DNA from: Oleispirillum naphthae
GTDB lineage: Bacteria; Pseudomonadota; Alphaproteobacteria; Rhodospirillales; Rhodospirillaceae
Reading direction: 5' to 3'
NCBI GenBank assembly: GCA_027864655.1
Contig: JAQAZG010000001.1
Span: 1-64,000 of the forward strand
Length of the DNA stretch: 64,000 nucleotides
The position numbers and the translations under genes are program-made. This document shows positions 18,117 through 28,700 of the stretch, piece after piece. The notes below the pieces were generated by a model. That model made no database searches, was not told the DNA's origin, and saw nothing but the letters and a program-made list of their open reading frames with translations. Within the stretch, counting starts at the first letter, position 1; every line of letters begins with the position of its first letter.

Positions 18117-18938
18117 ATGGACTTCGTTGTGAGGTTTTGGGGCGTCCGTGGGAGCATTGCCTGCCCGTCGCCGTATCACGTGCGTTATGGCGGGAACACC
18201 AGTTGCTTGTCCTTCTCCATGGGCGACCGTCATTTGATTCTCGATGCGGGCACCGGCATCCGCGGCCTCGGGCAGTACCTGCAAAAGCAGGACGTCAAGG
18301 AGGCGACGATCCTCCTCACCCATACCCACTGGGACCATATCAACGGCTTTCCGTTCTTCGCTCCCGCCTTCGTGCCCGGGCGCTCCTTCCGCATTCTCGC
18401 CGGGCATCTGATCGGCGCGGGCGGCATCCAGGAGGTGCTGAACACCCAGATGCACACGCCGATGTTTCCGGTGCCGCTGGACGCGATGCGCGCCAGGCTG
18501 GAGTTCGAGGATTTCGCCTCGGGGGAAAACTTCCGCCTCGCCCCGGACATCACGGTGCGCACCTGCCCGCTCAATCACCCCAACGGCGCCACCGGCTACC
18601 GCGTCGAGTACGGCGGAAAGTCCGCCTGCTACATCACCGACACCGAGCACACGCCGGGCAAGCCGGACGCCACCATCCTGGCGCTGATCGAAGGCGCGGA
18701 CCTAGTGATCTACGACAGCACCTATACCGACGACGAATTCCCCGCCAAGGTGGGCTGGGGGCATTCCACCTGGCAGGAGGGGGTGCGCCTGTGCCGCATG
18801 GCCAACGTCAAGCGCATGGCGGTGTTCCACCACGATCCGGACCACGACGACGACTTCATGGACGCGCTGGGCGCGGAGGCGAAGGCGGTGTGGCCGGGTT
18901 GCTTCGTGGCGCGGGAGAGCGAACCCGTGGTGGTGTGA
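18117..18938 (+). CDS. MBL-fold metallo-hydrolase
   Basis: This 273-residue protein is a metallo-beta-lactamase-fold hydrolase. It has the metal motif H69-T-H71-W-D73-H74, a further His in 'CPLNHPNG', the bridging Asp in 'YITDTEHTPG' and a C-terminal 'VFHHDPDHDDD'. The opening 'VRFWGVRGSIACPS' with 'RYGGNTSCLSF' is typical of the subgroup related to class II phosphodiesterases and PhnP. The ATG has GGGAG 11 bases upstream. A phosphodiester substrate is likely but not proven. It stands alone, followed by a hairpin and an AT-rich gap. Confidence 0.88.
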   Translation: MDFVVRFWGVRGSIACPSPYHVRYGGNTSCLSFSMGDRHLILDAGTGIRGLGQYLQKQDVKEATILLTHTHWDHINGFPFFAPAFVPGRSFRILAGHLIGAGGIQEVLNTQMHTPMFPVPLDAMRARLEFEDFASGENFRLAPDITVRTCPLNHPNGATGYRVEYGGKSACYITDTEHTPGKPDATILALIEGADLVIYDSTYTDDEFPAKVGWGHSTWQEGVRLCRMANVKRMAVFHHDPDHDDDFMDALGAEAKAVWPGCFVARESEPVVV

Positions 18939-19300
18939 GCCGCGGCCGCGGTTTTCCGGAAGAAATGTGGGTTTATGCGGGCGGGCGAGATTTTTCTCCC
19001 CGCCCGTTCCGTTATGCGGAAACGTTCTGTAATAAAATATAATTATTATTCGCGCTTACGGAACTATATTTCACTGTTCCGATATATAACATCGGCAACC
19101 TCCTGTAATAGAACAAATTTATACTTGTAGATGAAGCCTGCTTCACATAACTTGAATCCAAGTTTTCTTCACGCCGTAGCAAAAGAGGGTGGGGGAGTTC
19201 GGGTATTCCATATGCCGCGGGGGTGCCCGTCCCGCGGATTTTCGCAGGCGGCCACCGGGGGGAACGAGGTGGCGGACGCCAGTCCTTTTCTGGAGAAATC
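18939..19300. other. AT-rich intergenic region upstream of the second chemoreceptor
   Basis: This 362-bp gap has no credible gene. Bases 19010-19165 are far richer in AT than the genome around them. They contain inverted repeats: CGGAAC...GTTCCG (19059-19081), TGAAGC-CT-GCTTCA (near 19131-19144) and ACTTG-AATC-CAAGT (near 19149-19162). It probably carries the promoter and operators of the chemoreceptor gene. A GC hairpin at its left end may stop transcription from the MBL gene. Confidence 0.5.
18982..19006 (+). terminator. Hairpin after the MBL hydrolase gene
   Basis: CGGGCG (18982-18987) pairs with CGCCCG (19001-19006), and inner AGA/TCT bases can extend the stem with a small bulge. It lies about 45 bp after the stop codon. 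No strong U-run follows, so the role as terminator is tentative. Confidence 0.4.
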
Positions 19301-20992
19301 ATGATGCGGTGGTTCGACGATCTGCGCATGACGCGCAAGCTGTTCCTGATCCTGACGGGTCTTTCCCTGTTCGTCGTCTCCCTGGGCGGCTTGTCGCTGT
19401 GGGAACTCGGCCGTCTGGGCACGGCGGCCGACGCGGTGATCGGCAAGTGGGTGCCGAGCATCGACGCGACGCGGCGGCTGCAGTTCCAGATGGCGGCGCA
19501 GCGGAGCGCCGAGCTGACCCTGATCATGTCCGATTCCTACGAGGAGCGGGAAAGCGCCATGGAGCACATCCAGGCACGCAAGGTGAGCGTCATCAAGGCG
19601 TCGAAGCGGGTCAAGGAACTGATCCGAACGCCGGAGGCGCTCGCCATCTTCGACCGCTTCTCCGACGACCGTTCCGCCTATCTTTCGTCGATCCAGGGGA
19701 TTCTGGCGGTCGCCCGTTCCGGCAAGCGGCAGGAGGCGATGACCCAGGCCACCGGCGAGCCCTTGCGCCTGTTCGACGTGATGTCGGCGGATGTGGACGA
19801 ACTGGTCGAACTGGCCAACCGCGAGGTGGAGAACGCGGCGCAGACCGTGGATGCGGTGCGCGCCGGGGCGCTGGCGCTGGTGCTCGCCTGCCTGGGCGTG
19901 GTGCTGGCGCTGTCGGTGCTGGCGGGGAGGGTCCTGGTGCGCGGCATCGCGCGGCCGATCATGGCGATGACCGGGGCGATGCGCCGCCTCGCCGAGGGCG
20001 AGCGGGACGTCGCCATCCCGGCGCACGGCCGCAGGGACGAGGTGGGCGCCATGGCCGCGGCGGTGCAGGTGTTCAAGGAGAACGCGATCCGCGCCGACGC
20101 GCTCGCCGCGGAGCAGGAGGCCGTCCGCGCCGCGCAGATGAAGCGCGCCGCCGCGATCGAGGAGATGACCCGCGCCTTCGACGCCAAGGTCTCGGAGGTG
20201 CTCGGCGTGGTCACCGGAGCGTGCACCGAACTGGACGCCACGGCGCAGAACCTGTCCGCGACCGCGGAACAGACCAGCCGCCAGGTGGGCGCGGTGGCCG
20301 CGGCGACGGTGCAGGCCTCCGACAGCGTGCGCACGGTGGCCGCCGCGGCGGAGGAACTGGCGGCCTCGATCGGCGAGATCGGCCGCCAGGTGGCGCAGGC
20401 GAGCGAGATCAGCCGCAACACCTCCGCCGCCGCCGACCGCACCGACGCGCGGGTCAGGGAACTCGCGGAAACCTCCACCCATATCGGCGCCGTGATCGCC
20501 CTGATCACCGATATCGCCAGCCAGACCAATCTTTTGGCGCTCAACGCCACGATCGAGGCGGCGCGCGCGGGCGAGATGGGCAAGGGCTTCGCGGTGGTCG
20601 CGGGCGAGGTGAAGAACCTCGCCAACCAGACCGCCAAGGCCACCGAGGAGATCGGCGCGCAGATCACCGCGGTGCAGGATGCGACCCAGGACGTCGTCGC
20701 CGCCATCGCCGAGATCGTCGGCCGCATCGCCGAAGTGCGCGAAATCTCCGCGGCGATCGCCGCGGCGGTGGAGGAACAGTCCGCGGCGGCGGCCGAGATC
20801 GCGCGCAACGTGCAGCAGGCGGCGGCGGGCACCGAGGAGATATCCCTCAACATCGAGGGGGTGAACCAGGCCTCGGAGGAGACCGGCGCGGCCTCGCAGC
20901 AGATGCTGACGGCGTCGCAGTCGCTCTCCGGCGAGGCGGGAGTCCTGCAGCGGGTGGTGGAGGAGTTCCTGCAAGGCGTGCGCGCCGCCTGA
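19301..20992 (+). CDS. Methyl-accepting chemotaxis protein with 4-helix-bundle sensor
   Basis: This 563-residue chemoreceptor has two membrane segments (about 12-32 and 190-212) enclosing an all-helical periplasmic domain of the 4HB_MCP type. HAMP (about 213-265) and a signalling domain with the conserved tip '[21 protein letters not shown]' follow. The ligand is unknown. The first of two adjacent ATGs is used, with GGAG six bases upstream; reading further upstream gives an unlikely leader. Expression is probably controlled from the AT-rich gap before it. It ends 17 bp from the convergent MotB-like gene. Confidence 0.92.
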   Translation: MMRWFDDLRMTRKLFLILTGLSLFVVSLGGLSLWELGRLGTAADAVIGKWVPSIDATRRLQFQMAAQRSAELTLIMSDSYEERESAMEHIQARKVSVIKASKRVKELIRTPEALAIFDRFSDDRSAYLSSIQGILAVARSGKRQEAMTQATGEPLRLFDVMSADVDELVELANREVENAAQTVDAVRAGALALVLACLGVVLALSVLAGRVLVRGIARPIMAMTGAMRRLAEGERDVAIPAHGRRDEVGAMAAAVQVFKENAIRADALAAEQEAVRAAQMKRAAAIEEMTRAFDAKVSEVLGVVTGACTELDATAQNLSATAEQTSRQVGAVAAATVQASDSVRTVAAAAEELAASIGEIGRQVAQASEISRNTSAAADRTDARVRELAETSTHIGAVIALITDIASQTNLLALNATIEAARAGEMGKGFAVVAGEVKNLANQTAKATEEIGAQITAVQDATQDVVAAIAEIVGRIAEVREISAAIAAAVEEQSAAAAEIARNVQQAAAGTEEISLNIEGVNQASEETGAASQQMLTASQSLSGEAGVLQRVVEEFLQGVRAA

Positions 20993-21009
20993 GCGGTGCG
21001 GGCGCGGGC

Positions 21010-21678
21010 TTAGCCCCGGCTGGGGTTGACCCGGATGACGATGCGGCGGTTGATTTCGCGGTTGGCGGGCAGGGGGTTGCCGAAGGGGTCGAGGTTCGGC
21101 ACCTTCGGCGCCACGTCGGCCAGGCCGACGGCGCGCAGCCGCGCCGGGACCATCTGATCGGCGATGAAGAACCGCACCACCCCGGTGGCGCGCTCCGCCG
21201 AGAGCTCCCAGTTGGAGGGGAACTGCTGGGTGTGGATCGGCGTGTCGTCGGTGTGGCCCTGCACCTCGACCTGGAAGGATTTGTAGACGTCGGCGTTCAG
21301 CGTGTCGGCGACGCGCCGCAGCACCGGCAGCGACTCTTCCCGCAGGGTCGCCGAACCGGGTTCGAAGAACGAGGACGAGGCGAACTCGATGACCACGCCG
21401 CTGGTGTCGCTGCCGACGCTCGAAACTTCGTCCACATTCATCTGAACCAGGATTTCCTTCATCTCCTGCTTCAGGTTCTCGATCGGCGTTTCGATGTCGC
21501 GCTTGCCCATGCCCTTGGCCATGCCCGCCTGCACCTGCTCGAACAGCGCCATGTCCACCTTGGAGATCGACGCGAGCAGGATGAAGAAGCCGAGCAGCAG
21601 GGTGACCATGTCGCCGTAGGTGGTCATCCAGTCGTCTTCCTGGACCGAATCCCGTTTTTTGGGGGCGCCGGAGATCAT
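21010..21678 (-). CDS. motB: MotB-like stator protein with OmpA domain
   Basis: This 222-residue protein has one N-terminal membrane helix (about 24-42) preceded by 'WMTTYGD', where Asp23 is the ion-carrying aspartate of MotB/PomB stators. The C-terminal OmpA-like peptidoglycan-binding domain (about 90-220) contains 'QGHTDDTPI' and 'NREINRRIVI'. Its ATG overlaps the MotA-like stop as ATGA, so the pair is translationally coupled. The pair powers rotation of the flagellum by anchoring to the cell wall. H+ or Na+ use cannot be read. No other flagellar gene is in the window, so it may be a dispersed or second stator set. Confidence 0.9.
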   Translation of the reverse strand: MISGAPKKRDSVQEDDWMTTYGDMVTLLLGFFILLASISKVDMALFEQVQAGMAKGMGKRDIETPIENLKQEMKEILVQMNVDEVSSVGSDTSGVVIEFASSSFFEPGSATLREESLPVLRRVADTLNADVYKSFQVEVQGHTDDTPIHTQQFPSNWELSAERATGVVRFFIADQMVPARLRAVGLADVAPKVPNLDPFGNPLPANREINRRIVIRVNPSRG

Positions 21679-22481
21679 GACGTCCGGCCCTTGAGGTGGC
21701 GGTCGATGTTGAAGTGGATCGCCGGGTCGAGGAAGGAGTTCATCTTGTCCTGGATGTAGCGCGGGCTCTTGCGCTCGGCCAAGAGGGCCATGCCCTCGGC
21801 GACCAGGTAATTGCGGAACTGCACGATCTCTTCGCGCTGCTGGATCTTGCTGGCGGCGGGGAGGAACACCAGGCGCGCGGCAAGCACGCCGTAGAGCGTG
21901 GTGATCAGCGCCACCGACATGCCGGGGCCGAGCTGCGAGGGGTCGCTCGCCATGCTGTCGAGCATGATGATCAGGCCGACCAGGGTGCCGATCATGCCGA
22001 AGGCCGGGGCGGTGTTGCCCATGCTGCGCAGGATGTCGGCGTTGATCACCGAGCGCCCGAAGGTGGTCTGCACGGTGTTGGTGAGGATCTCGCGGATTTC
22101 GCCGCCGTTGTAGCCGGAGATCACCAGGTCGATGGCGAAGTTGAGGAAACGGTCCTGCTTGGCGAGGTTCTTGGCGTCGCTTTCGAGCCCCGGCAGGCCG
22201 TTCTTCTGCACGATGTAGCCCCAGCGGATGACGCGGCCGACCTCGTTGGTCAGCATGTTGCGGCCCATGCGCTGCACGAACATGATGCTGACCGCGACCT
22301 TGAGCGCGTTGACCACATAGCGCGATTCGAAGGCGATGAAGGTGGCGGCGAGGGTGCCGCCGATGACCATGATGAAACTGGCGAAATCGAGGAACAGCAT
22401 GTAGTTGGCCGTCTTGAGGACGACCGAACTGACGAACAGGCCAAATCCTAGAATGATCCCAAGGACCGTGGTCAGCGACAT
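21675..22481 (-). CDS. motA: MotA/PomA-like stator protein
   Basis: This 268-residue protein has four predicted membrane helices. The N-terminal pair ('TTVLGIILGFGLFVSSVVL' and 'FASFIMVIGGTLAATFIAF') and the C-terminal pair carry the family motif 'TAPAFGMIGTLVGL' near 155-170, close to PomA-type proteins. It forms the ion channel with MotB. The ATG at 22481 opens the two-gene unit. Upstream, an inverted repeat GGCGCCG/CGGCGCC (22501-22507 with 22519-22525) lies in the 126-bp gap after the HlyD gene and could be an attenuator or operator. Confidence 0.92.
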   Translation of the reverse strand: MSLTTVLGIILGFGLFVSSVVLKTANYMLFLDFASFIMVIGGTLAATFIAFESRYVVNALKVAVSIMFVQRMGRNMLTNEVGRVIRWGYIVQKNGLPGLESDAKNLAKQDRFLNFAIDLVISGYNGGEIREILTNTVQTTFGRSVINADILRSMGNTAPAFGMIGTLVGLIIMLDSMASDPSQLGPGMSVALITTLYGVLAARLVFLPAASKIQQREEIVQFRNYLVAEGMALLAERKSPRYIQDKMNSFLDPAIHFNIDRHLKGRTS

Positions 22482-22607
22482 GCGGATACTCCACGCGGAC
22501 GGCGCCGAAACTCCATAACGGCGCCACTTTAAATCATTTCGCCTGACGAATCATCATCTTATACAGCGGTTTGGCGGCCCCGTCGAGGCGTTGCCGCGCC
22601 CCGGCGG

Positions 22608-23906
22608 TCAGCGTTCGCGAAAAGCCTCATGTTTGAGCTTGAGAACCGGGCGAATCAGGTAGTCGAGCACCGAGCGGGTGCCGGTGTGGATGTCGGCGGT
22701 GGCCTGCATGCCGGGGGAAATCGGAAATTCGCCGGGCGTATTGCCCATCCAGGTCTGTTCCGTCTCGACGATCACCTGGAAGTAGGGCTGGCCGGTCTTG
22801 GCGTCGGTGCTGGCATCCGGCGCGACCACGGTGACCACGCCGTCGAGGCCGCCGTAACGCGAATAGTCGTAGGTGGAAATCTTCACCAGAGCCTTCTGCC
22901 CGACCCGCACGTAACCGCGGTCCTTGGGCATCAGGCGCACGTCGATCTGCAGCTTCTCGTCGGTGGGGACGATCTCCATGATCGGCGCGCCCGCCTGCAC
23001 CACGCCGCCGATGGTGACGTAGCGCATGTTCTTGACGATGCCGGCGATGGGGGAGCGGATCTCGGTGCGCACCTGCTGGTCGTCGGCCTTGTTCATGTAT
23101 TCGGCGTTGCGGGCGAGGTTCATCCGCGCGGTGCCGAGGGTCTCGCTCGCCTCGCGGCGGAAGGAGAGGCGGGCCTCCTCGGCGCGGTTGGCGGATTCCT
23201 GCAACGCCGCCTTGGCGCGCGGCAGGGTGTGGCTCAACACCGACATCTGGCCGCGCAGGGATTCCACCTCGGATTGCAGTTGCAGGTGGTCCATCTTCGA
23301 GGTCAGGCCCTCGCTCAACAGCGACTTCGACATCGCGAGCTTTTCCTGCGCGAGGCGCAGCCCGGTCTGCACCGAGTGTTCCTTGGCTTCCAACTCGCGC
23401 ACTTCCTCGGTCTTCTGCTGGTGCTGCTGCTGCAACACGGAAAGGGTGGATTGCAGCTCGGCGAGGCGGGCCCTGTGGGTGTCGCGCTCGGCGCGGGCGA
23501 GGTCGGGGTAGCGCTTCTCCAGCTCGGGCGGGAAGACGAGCGGCTTCCCCTCGGCCTCCGCGGCGAGGCGGGCGATGGCGAGGCGCTGGCTGTCGATGCG
23601 CACCATCAGTTCGTCGCGGTTGATCGCGGTGGAGGCGAGGTCGAGCTGCAACAGCGGGTCCCCGGCCTTGACCACCGAGCCGGGCTTGACCATCAGCGCG
23701 ATGACGATGCCGCCTTCGAGGTGCTGGACGACCTTGACCTGGCCCTGCGGGATGACCTCGCCCTCGGCCACCGCCACCTCGTCCAGCGGCGCGAACGCCG
23801 CCCAGAAGAGGAACAGCGCGACCAGCCCGCTCACCACCCAGGCGAGGCGGCGGCCGGGCAGGGCGGCATGGCGCGCGAGGAGCGCGTCGAGGGCAGTCTC
23901 AGGCAT
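22608..23906 (-). CDS. Type I secretion periplasmic adaptor, HlyD family
   Basis: This 432-residue membrane fusion protein has a short cytoplasmic N-terminus, one membrane helix (about 20-40), lipoyl-like beta segments ('VVKAGDPLLQLD' near 78), a long coiled-coil hairpin (about 120-270) and a C-terminal beta domain with 'PISPGMQATADIHTGTRSVLDYLI'. It links the inner-membrane ABC exporter to an outer-membrane TolC channel. Its ATG lies inside the ATPase gene (8-bp overlap), showing an operon. It is the last secretion gene on the minus strand, before the motA-like gene. Family assignment is secure. Confidence 0.94.
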   Translation of the reverse strand: MPETALDALLARHAALPGRRLAWVVSGLVALFLFWAAFAPLDEVAVAEGEVIPQGQVKVVQHLEGGIVIALMVKPGSVVKAGDPLLQLDLASTAINRDELMVRIDSQRLAIARLAAEAEGKPLVFPPELEKRYPDLARAERDTHRARLAELQSTLSVLQQQHQQKTEEVRELEAKEHSVQTGLRLAQEKLAMSKSLLSEGLTSKMDHLQLQSEVESLRGQMSVLSHTLPRAKAALQESANRAEEARLSFRREASETLGTARMNLARNAEYMNKADDQQVRTEIRSPIAGIVKNMRYVTIGGVVQAGAPIMEIVPTDEKLQIDVRLMPKDRGYVRVGQKALVKISTYDYSRYGGLDGVVTVVAPDASTDAKTGQPYFQVIVETEQTWMGNTPGEFPISPGMQATADIHTGTRSVLDYLIRPVLKLKHEAFRER

Positions 23907-25680
23907 GGCCTTCGCCCCCGATGTTGGGCTTCTTCGGCGGCGTCATCGGCAGCGCGCCCTTGGGCACCAGGGATTGCAGCACCTTGGCCGCGGGGCCGAA
24001 GCGCGCGGGACCGGCGAGCGGCAGCAGCAGCACGTCGCGCGCCGCGGAAAGCAGCACCGGGCTGTGGCTGACCACCACCACGGTGCGGGTCGCGGCATAT
24101 GCGATGAGGCTCTGCCGCAGGATGTCCTCGGCGGCGCGGTCGAGGTTGCTGGTCGGCTCGTCCAGCAGCAGCACCGGCGGCTCGCCGAGGAAGGCGCGGG
24201 CCAGGCCGATGCGCTGGCGCACGCCGCCGGACATCAGGCCGCCCGCCTCACCGACGTCGGTGTCGTAGCCCGAGGGCAGGAGGCGGACGAACTCGTCCAG
24301 TCCGGAGCGCTTCGCCGCTTCGCGCAGCGCGTCGTCGGAAGCGCCGGGGCAGGTGGCGAGGATGTTGTCGCGGATGGTGCCGGAGAGCAGGAAGGTCTCC
24401 TGCGGCGCATAGCCGATCCAGCGGGTGAGGTCGTCGCGGCCGAACTGCGCGAGGTCGCCGCCGTCGAACAGCACCCGTCCCTCGCCGGGCACGTAGAGGC
24501 CGAGCAGCAGTTTCAACAGCGTGGTCTTGCCGCTGCCGTTGGGGCCGATCACCGCGGTGATGCCGCCGGGACGGATCGGCAGGGAGAGCTTGCGGATCAC
24601 CGGGTGGCCGCCGCCGTGGGCGAAGGAAAGCCCGTCGAGGTCGATGCGGCCCGCGGGCGCGGCGAGGGTGAGCGCGGTGTCCTGGCGGTCGATCGGCAGG
24701 GAGAAGAGGGAGTCGAGATGCGCCACCGCCTCGCGGAAGGCGGCGAGCGAGCGCCAGGTGCCGACCAGCTGGTTCAACGGCTGCAACAGGCGGGAGGCGA
24801 GCATGTTGCCCGCGATCAGCCCGCCCATGGTGAGGTTCTGGGAAAGGATGGCGAGCGCGCCGAAGCCGATCACCGCCACCGAGGCGCCCATGTTGAGCAC
24901 GTGCGAGATCGCGGCCATGCGGTCGTTGAGGGTGCCGCGGGTGATGCTCTGCTCGATGTGCTCGGCCTGGGCGGCCTCCATGATCGGGCGGATATGCGGC
25001 TCCAGCCCCAGCGCCTTGATCGTGGCGCGGCCGAGCACCGCCTCGGAGACCAGGCGCTCCAGGCCCTGGCGGGTGCCGCGTTCCTCGCTGCGGCGCGCCT
25101 GCACCATGCGGCCGGAAACCACGGCGAGCGCGGTGAACGCGGCGACGAACAGCAGCACCACCCACAGCACCGCCTTGGCGACGACGGCGATGAGGACGAG
25201 GAAGATCACCAGGAACGGCAGGTCGGAGAGCAGCACCGCGGCGCCGCCGGAGACCATGTTGCGGATCACCTCCACATCCTGGAACATGCGCTGCCAATGG
25301 CTTGCCGGGCGTTTTTCAAGTTCCGACAAGGGCAGGCGGAGGAAGGTGTCGGCGATGCGGCGGTTGAGCCGCACGTCCACCTCCAGCGCCACGCGTTGCA
25401 GGATGCGCGAGCGCACGATGCGGAACAGGTAATCGACGATCAGCACCAGCGCCATGCCGATCGACAGCCCGGCGAGCGTCGCCAACCCGTTGTGGAAGAC
25501 CACGCGGTCGTAGACCTGGAGCACGAAGATCGGCACCGCGATGGCGATGACGTTGAGCACCAGGGAGAGGATCAGCACGTCGCGCAGCAGGGGCTTGGCG
25601 TCCCGCGACAGATCGCGCAGCCAGGCGGGCAGCGTGAAGCCGCCCATGCCCGGTACGGTTTTACCACCCCATCCCGTCAT
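23899..25680 (-). CDS. Type I secretion ABC transporter, permease/ATPase (PrtD type)
   Basis: This 593-residue protein has an N-terminal six-helix exporter domain (about 30-310) and an ATPase domain (about 340-560). The ATPase has Walker A GPNGSGKTT, Walker B 'PVLLLDEPTSNLD' and the H-loop 'VVSHSPV'. There is no N-terminal C39 peptidase, as in PrtD-type exporters of RTX proteins, so the substrate should carry an uncleaved C-terminal signal. The ABC signature reads MSGGV instead of LSGGQ. It sits directly between the giant RTX gene (28 bp upstream) and the adaptor gene, so the RTX protein is the likely cargo. Confidence 0.93.
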   Translation of the reverse strand: MTGWGGKTVPGMGGFTLPAWLRDLSRDAKPLLRDVLILSLVLNVIAIAVPIFVLQVYDRVVFHNGLATLAGLSIGMALVLIVDYLFRIVRSRILQRVALEVDVRLNRRIADTFLRLPLSELEKRPASHWQRMFQDVEVIRNMVSGGAAVLLSDLPFLVIFLVLIAVVAKAVLWVVLLFVAAFTALAVVSGRMVQARRSEERGTRQGLERLVSEAVLGRATIKALGLEPHIRPIMEAAQAEHIEQSITRGTLNDRMAAISHVLNMGASVAVIGFGALAILSQNLTMGGLIAGNMLASRLLQPLNQLVGTWRSLAAFREAVAHLDSLFSLPIDRQDTALTLAAPAGRIDLDGLSFAHGGGHPVIRKLSLPIRPGGITAVIGPNGSGKTTLLKLLLGLYVPGEGRVLFDGGDLAQFGRDDLTRWIGYAPQETFLLSGTIRDNILATCPGASDDALREAAKRSGLDEFVRLLPSGYDTDVGEAGGLMSGGVRQRIGLARAFLGEPPVLLLDEPTSNLDRAAEDILRQSLIAYAATRTVVVVSHSPVLLSAARDVLLLPLAGPARFGPAAKVLQSLVPKGALPMTPPKKPNIGGEGHA

Positions 25681-25708
25681 CGTTCGGCCCGTTTCCCCCG
25701 GTGGCGCA

Positions 25709-28700
25709 TCAGAGGGGGTTCCCTTGCTGTTCCTGGGTCACGGAGATGTCCGAGGCCATGATCGTGCTGTTGGACGTGGCGAACTGATAGGAATTTTCCG
25801 TCGTGGCGGCGTTGCCGTCGGTGGTGTACCAGAGTTCGTAGTCGCTGCCGTCTTGATAGACGAATACCGCCGCGCCGCTGACCCCCAGGTTGCCGCCGAA
25901 GGTGGCGTCGTCGGTGGCGATGTCGCTCGCCCCGTTGATGCCGTTGAAGCTGTCGGCGTCCAGCAGGATGGAGTCCACGCCGCTGGTGAAGGCGCTGATG
26001 GAGTCCAGGCCCATGGAGGCGAAGATCTCCGCCACGCTCTCGCCGGAGCCCTCGAAGCCGATGGTCTCCGCCCCGTCCCGGCAGACGATGAAATCGTCGC
26101 CGCCGAGGCCGAACGCGGTGGCGCTGTCCGTGTCGCTGCCGGTGAAGCTGTCCGCCGCGTCGGTCAGACGGAAGGTCTCGATGCCGGAGACCGTGCCGGT
26201 TGCGCTGTTCCCCGCGCCGAGGTTGAGGGTGAAAGTGCCGTCGTCGGCGATGATCGAGACGCCGCTGGAGCCGGAGACGTGCTCGAAACTCAGGGTGTCG
26301 TTGTCGGCGCCGCCTGCGATATCGGTGACGTCGCCGTTTCCAAGCTGGCCGGCATGGAAGGTGTCGTCGCCTTCATTGCCGACGATGCTGTCGTTGCCGC
26401 CGCCGAAGATCACGGTGTCGCCGCCGCTGCTGCCGTAGAAGGTGTCGGTCACGCTGCTCAGTTGGTAGACGTCGATCCCGGAATAGACAGTGGCCGCGCC
26501 GATCGGGTTATCGCCGGAGTCGTAGAACCCGATGGTCTGGGTGTAGGGGTCGGAGAGGTCGGTCACGGTGTAGTCGGCGCCGGTTCCGTCGATCTGCAGG
26601 GTGTCGGTGCCGGAGAGGCCGCTATCGCTGATCGCACCAGTGTGGCCCATGCCGCTGGACCCGACGATCAGCAGGTCGCTGCCGTCGCCGCCGTCGAGGC
26701 GGTCGTCGCCTGCGCCCGCGACCAGGGTGTCGTCGCCGCCGAGGCCGTAGAAGGTGTCGTCGCCGGACCCGCCGTCCACGTATTCGCCGAGGCCGGTGCC
26801 GCTGAAGGTGTTGCCGTACTCGCTGAGGTGGAAGGTCTCGAAGTCGTATACGGTGAAAGAGTACGTCTCTTGCGCATCCTCGTATTCGAAGGTGAGGTAG
26901 GCATTATCGCCACCGTCGATGCCGGGGGTGGCGCTGAGGGCGAGGTGGTAGGTGAGGTTCATGGTGTCGCTGCCGCCGCCGCCGTAGAAGACCATGTCGC
27001 GGCCGCTGTAGTCGGAGGACAGGGTGACGCGGTCGTCTCCGGTGGAGCCGACGATGGTGGCGACGCCGGAATAGGCGGTGGTGTATGCCGTCTCGTCCTC
27101 CGGCGGCCCATAGGGAATATAAGCTTCCGAGAAGTCGATGGAGATCGTGTAGCCTTCGTCGAGGTTGGAGAAGTCGAGCACGTCGGAACCGTTGCCCTCG
27201 ATGGTGTCGTCCCCCAGGCTGCCGAAGAAGGTGTTGAGGCCGTCTTCGCCGTAGAGTTCGTCGTCGCCCGCCCCGCCCTGGAGGATGTCGTCGCCCGCGC
27301 CGCCGTAGACGGTGGCGGCGGTGTCGCCGCCGATGAAGGTGTCGGTGACACTGGAGAGGGTGTAGGTCTCGAAGCCGTCGAAGGTGGCGGCCTGGGCGCC
27401 GTCCACGCTGAGGATGCCGGTGGCGGCGTTCACGGTGGCCGAGGCGATGCCGGTGAGACTGCTGAGGTCGAGCGTGTCGTTGTCCTCGATCTCATGGGTT
27501 TCCGCCGAGGCGTCTTCGCTGCCGTAGTAGGCGTCGGTGCCGCCGAGTCCGCTCACGATCACATCGTCGTCGCCTTCGCCGCCGATGAAGACGTCGTTCC
27601 CGTCGCCGGTGTAGAAGGTGTCCGCGCCGTCGCCGCCGAAAGCGCTCACCCCGGCGAGGCCGGTGGCGACGTATTCCTCGTTTTCGGAGTCCCAGTAGGC
27701 GCCGAACACGTCGTCGCCCGTGGAGCCGACCAGGGTTTCGAAATTCTGGGCGTCGATGGTGGCGTTTGCGAACATTTGCACGTCGCCGCTGATTACCCCC
27801 GAGGCATTGATGCTGAGTATACCGTCGAAGGAGCCGGCGATGATGCGGCCGTTGTCGAAGCCCTCCAACATCAGGGAGAAGTCCAGGGTGTCGTCGCCGC
27901 CGCCGCCGTCGGCCTGATGGTAGACGTTGTACCCGAGACTCGCGATGAAGACCGTGTCGTCGCCGCTGCTGCCGGTGAAGTCGGTGGAGATGCTGCCCAG
28001 CACGTAGGACTGGAAGCCGGAGAAGCCGGCGGTGGCGATGGTGGTGGTGGAGCCTTCTCCATTGTCGTACAGCGCGGTCAGGGTGCCGCTGCTGGCGTCG
28101 ATGGAAAGCTTGTTGGCTTCCGTGTAGAAGGTGCTGTTGCCGACCTCGTAAGACTTCGTGGCATAGAAGCCGGAATCGATCTCCAGGGTGTTGGCGCCTT
28201 CGCCGCCGATGAAGGTATCGACGTCCTCGAAATCGGCGGAGTCGATGGTGACGGTGTCGTCGCCTTCGCCGCCGTAGAAGGTGTCGTCGCCATAGCTCGC
28301 CTGATAGGTGTCGTCGCCAGCGCCGCCGTAGACGGAGCCGTAACCGGAGAGTCCGCCGAGATCGTCGTCGCCCGAGGAACCGATCAGGGTTTCGAATCCT
28401 TCGACTTGCAGATCCTGGACGGCGCCGCTTACGTAGATCGCTCCGTCCGTGCCGGTGGAGATGCCCTCGTTGGTCTGTTCGTCGATGCTGAGCAGGGAGA
28501 AATCTATGGTGTCGCCGCCGTCGCCGCCGTCGATCTCTCCGGTGGTGGTGGTCGCGGTGACGTAGACCGTCTCGTCGCCGCTGCCGCCGGTGAAGGTGAA
28601 CGCCCCGGCCGAGGCCTTGAACACCGAGATGTTGCTGTATTCGACGAAGTTCGACGACCAACTCCCGGGGGTGCGCCAGGCGTAGCCGTCATCGACGGTG

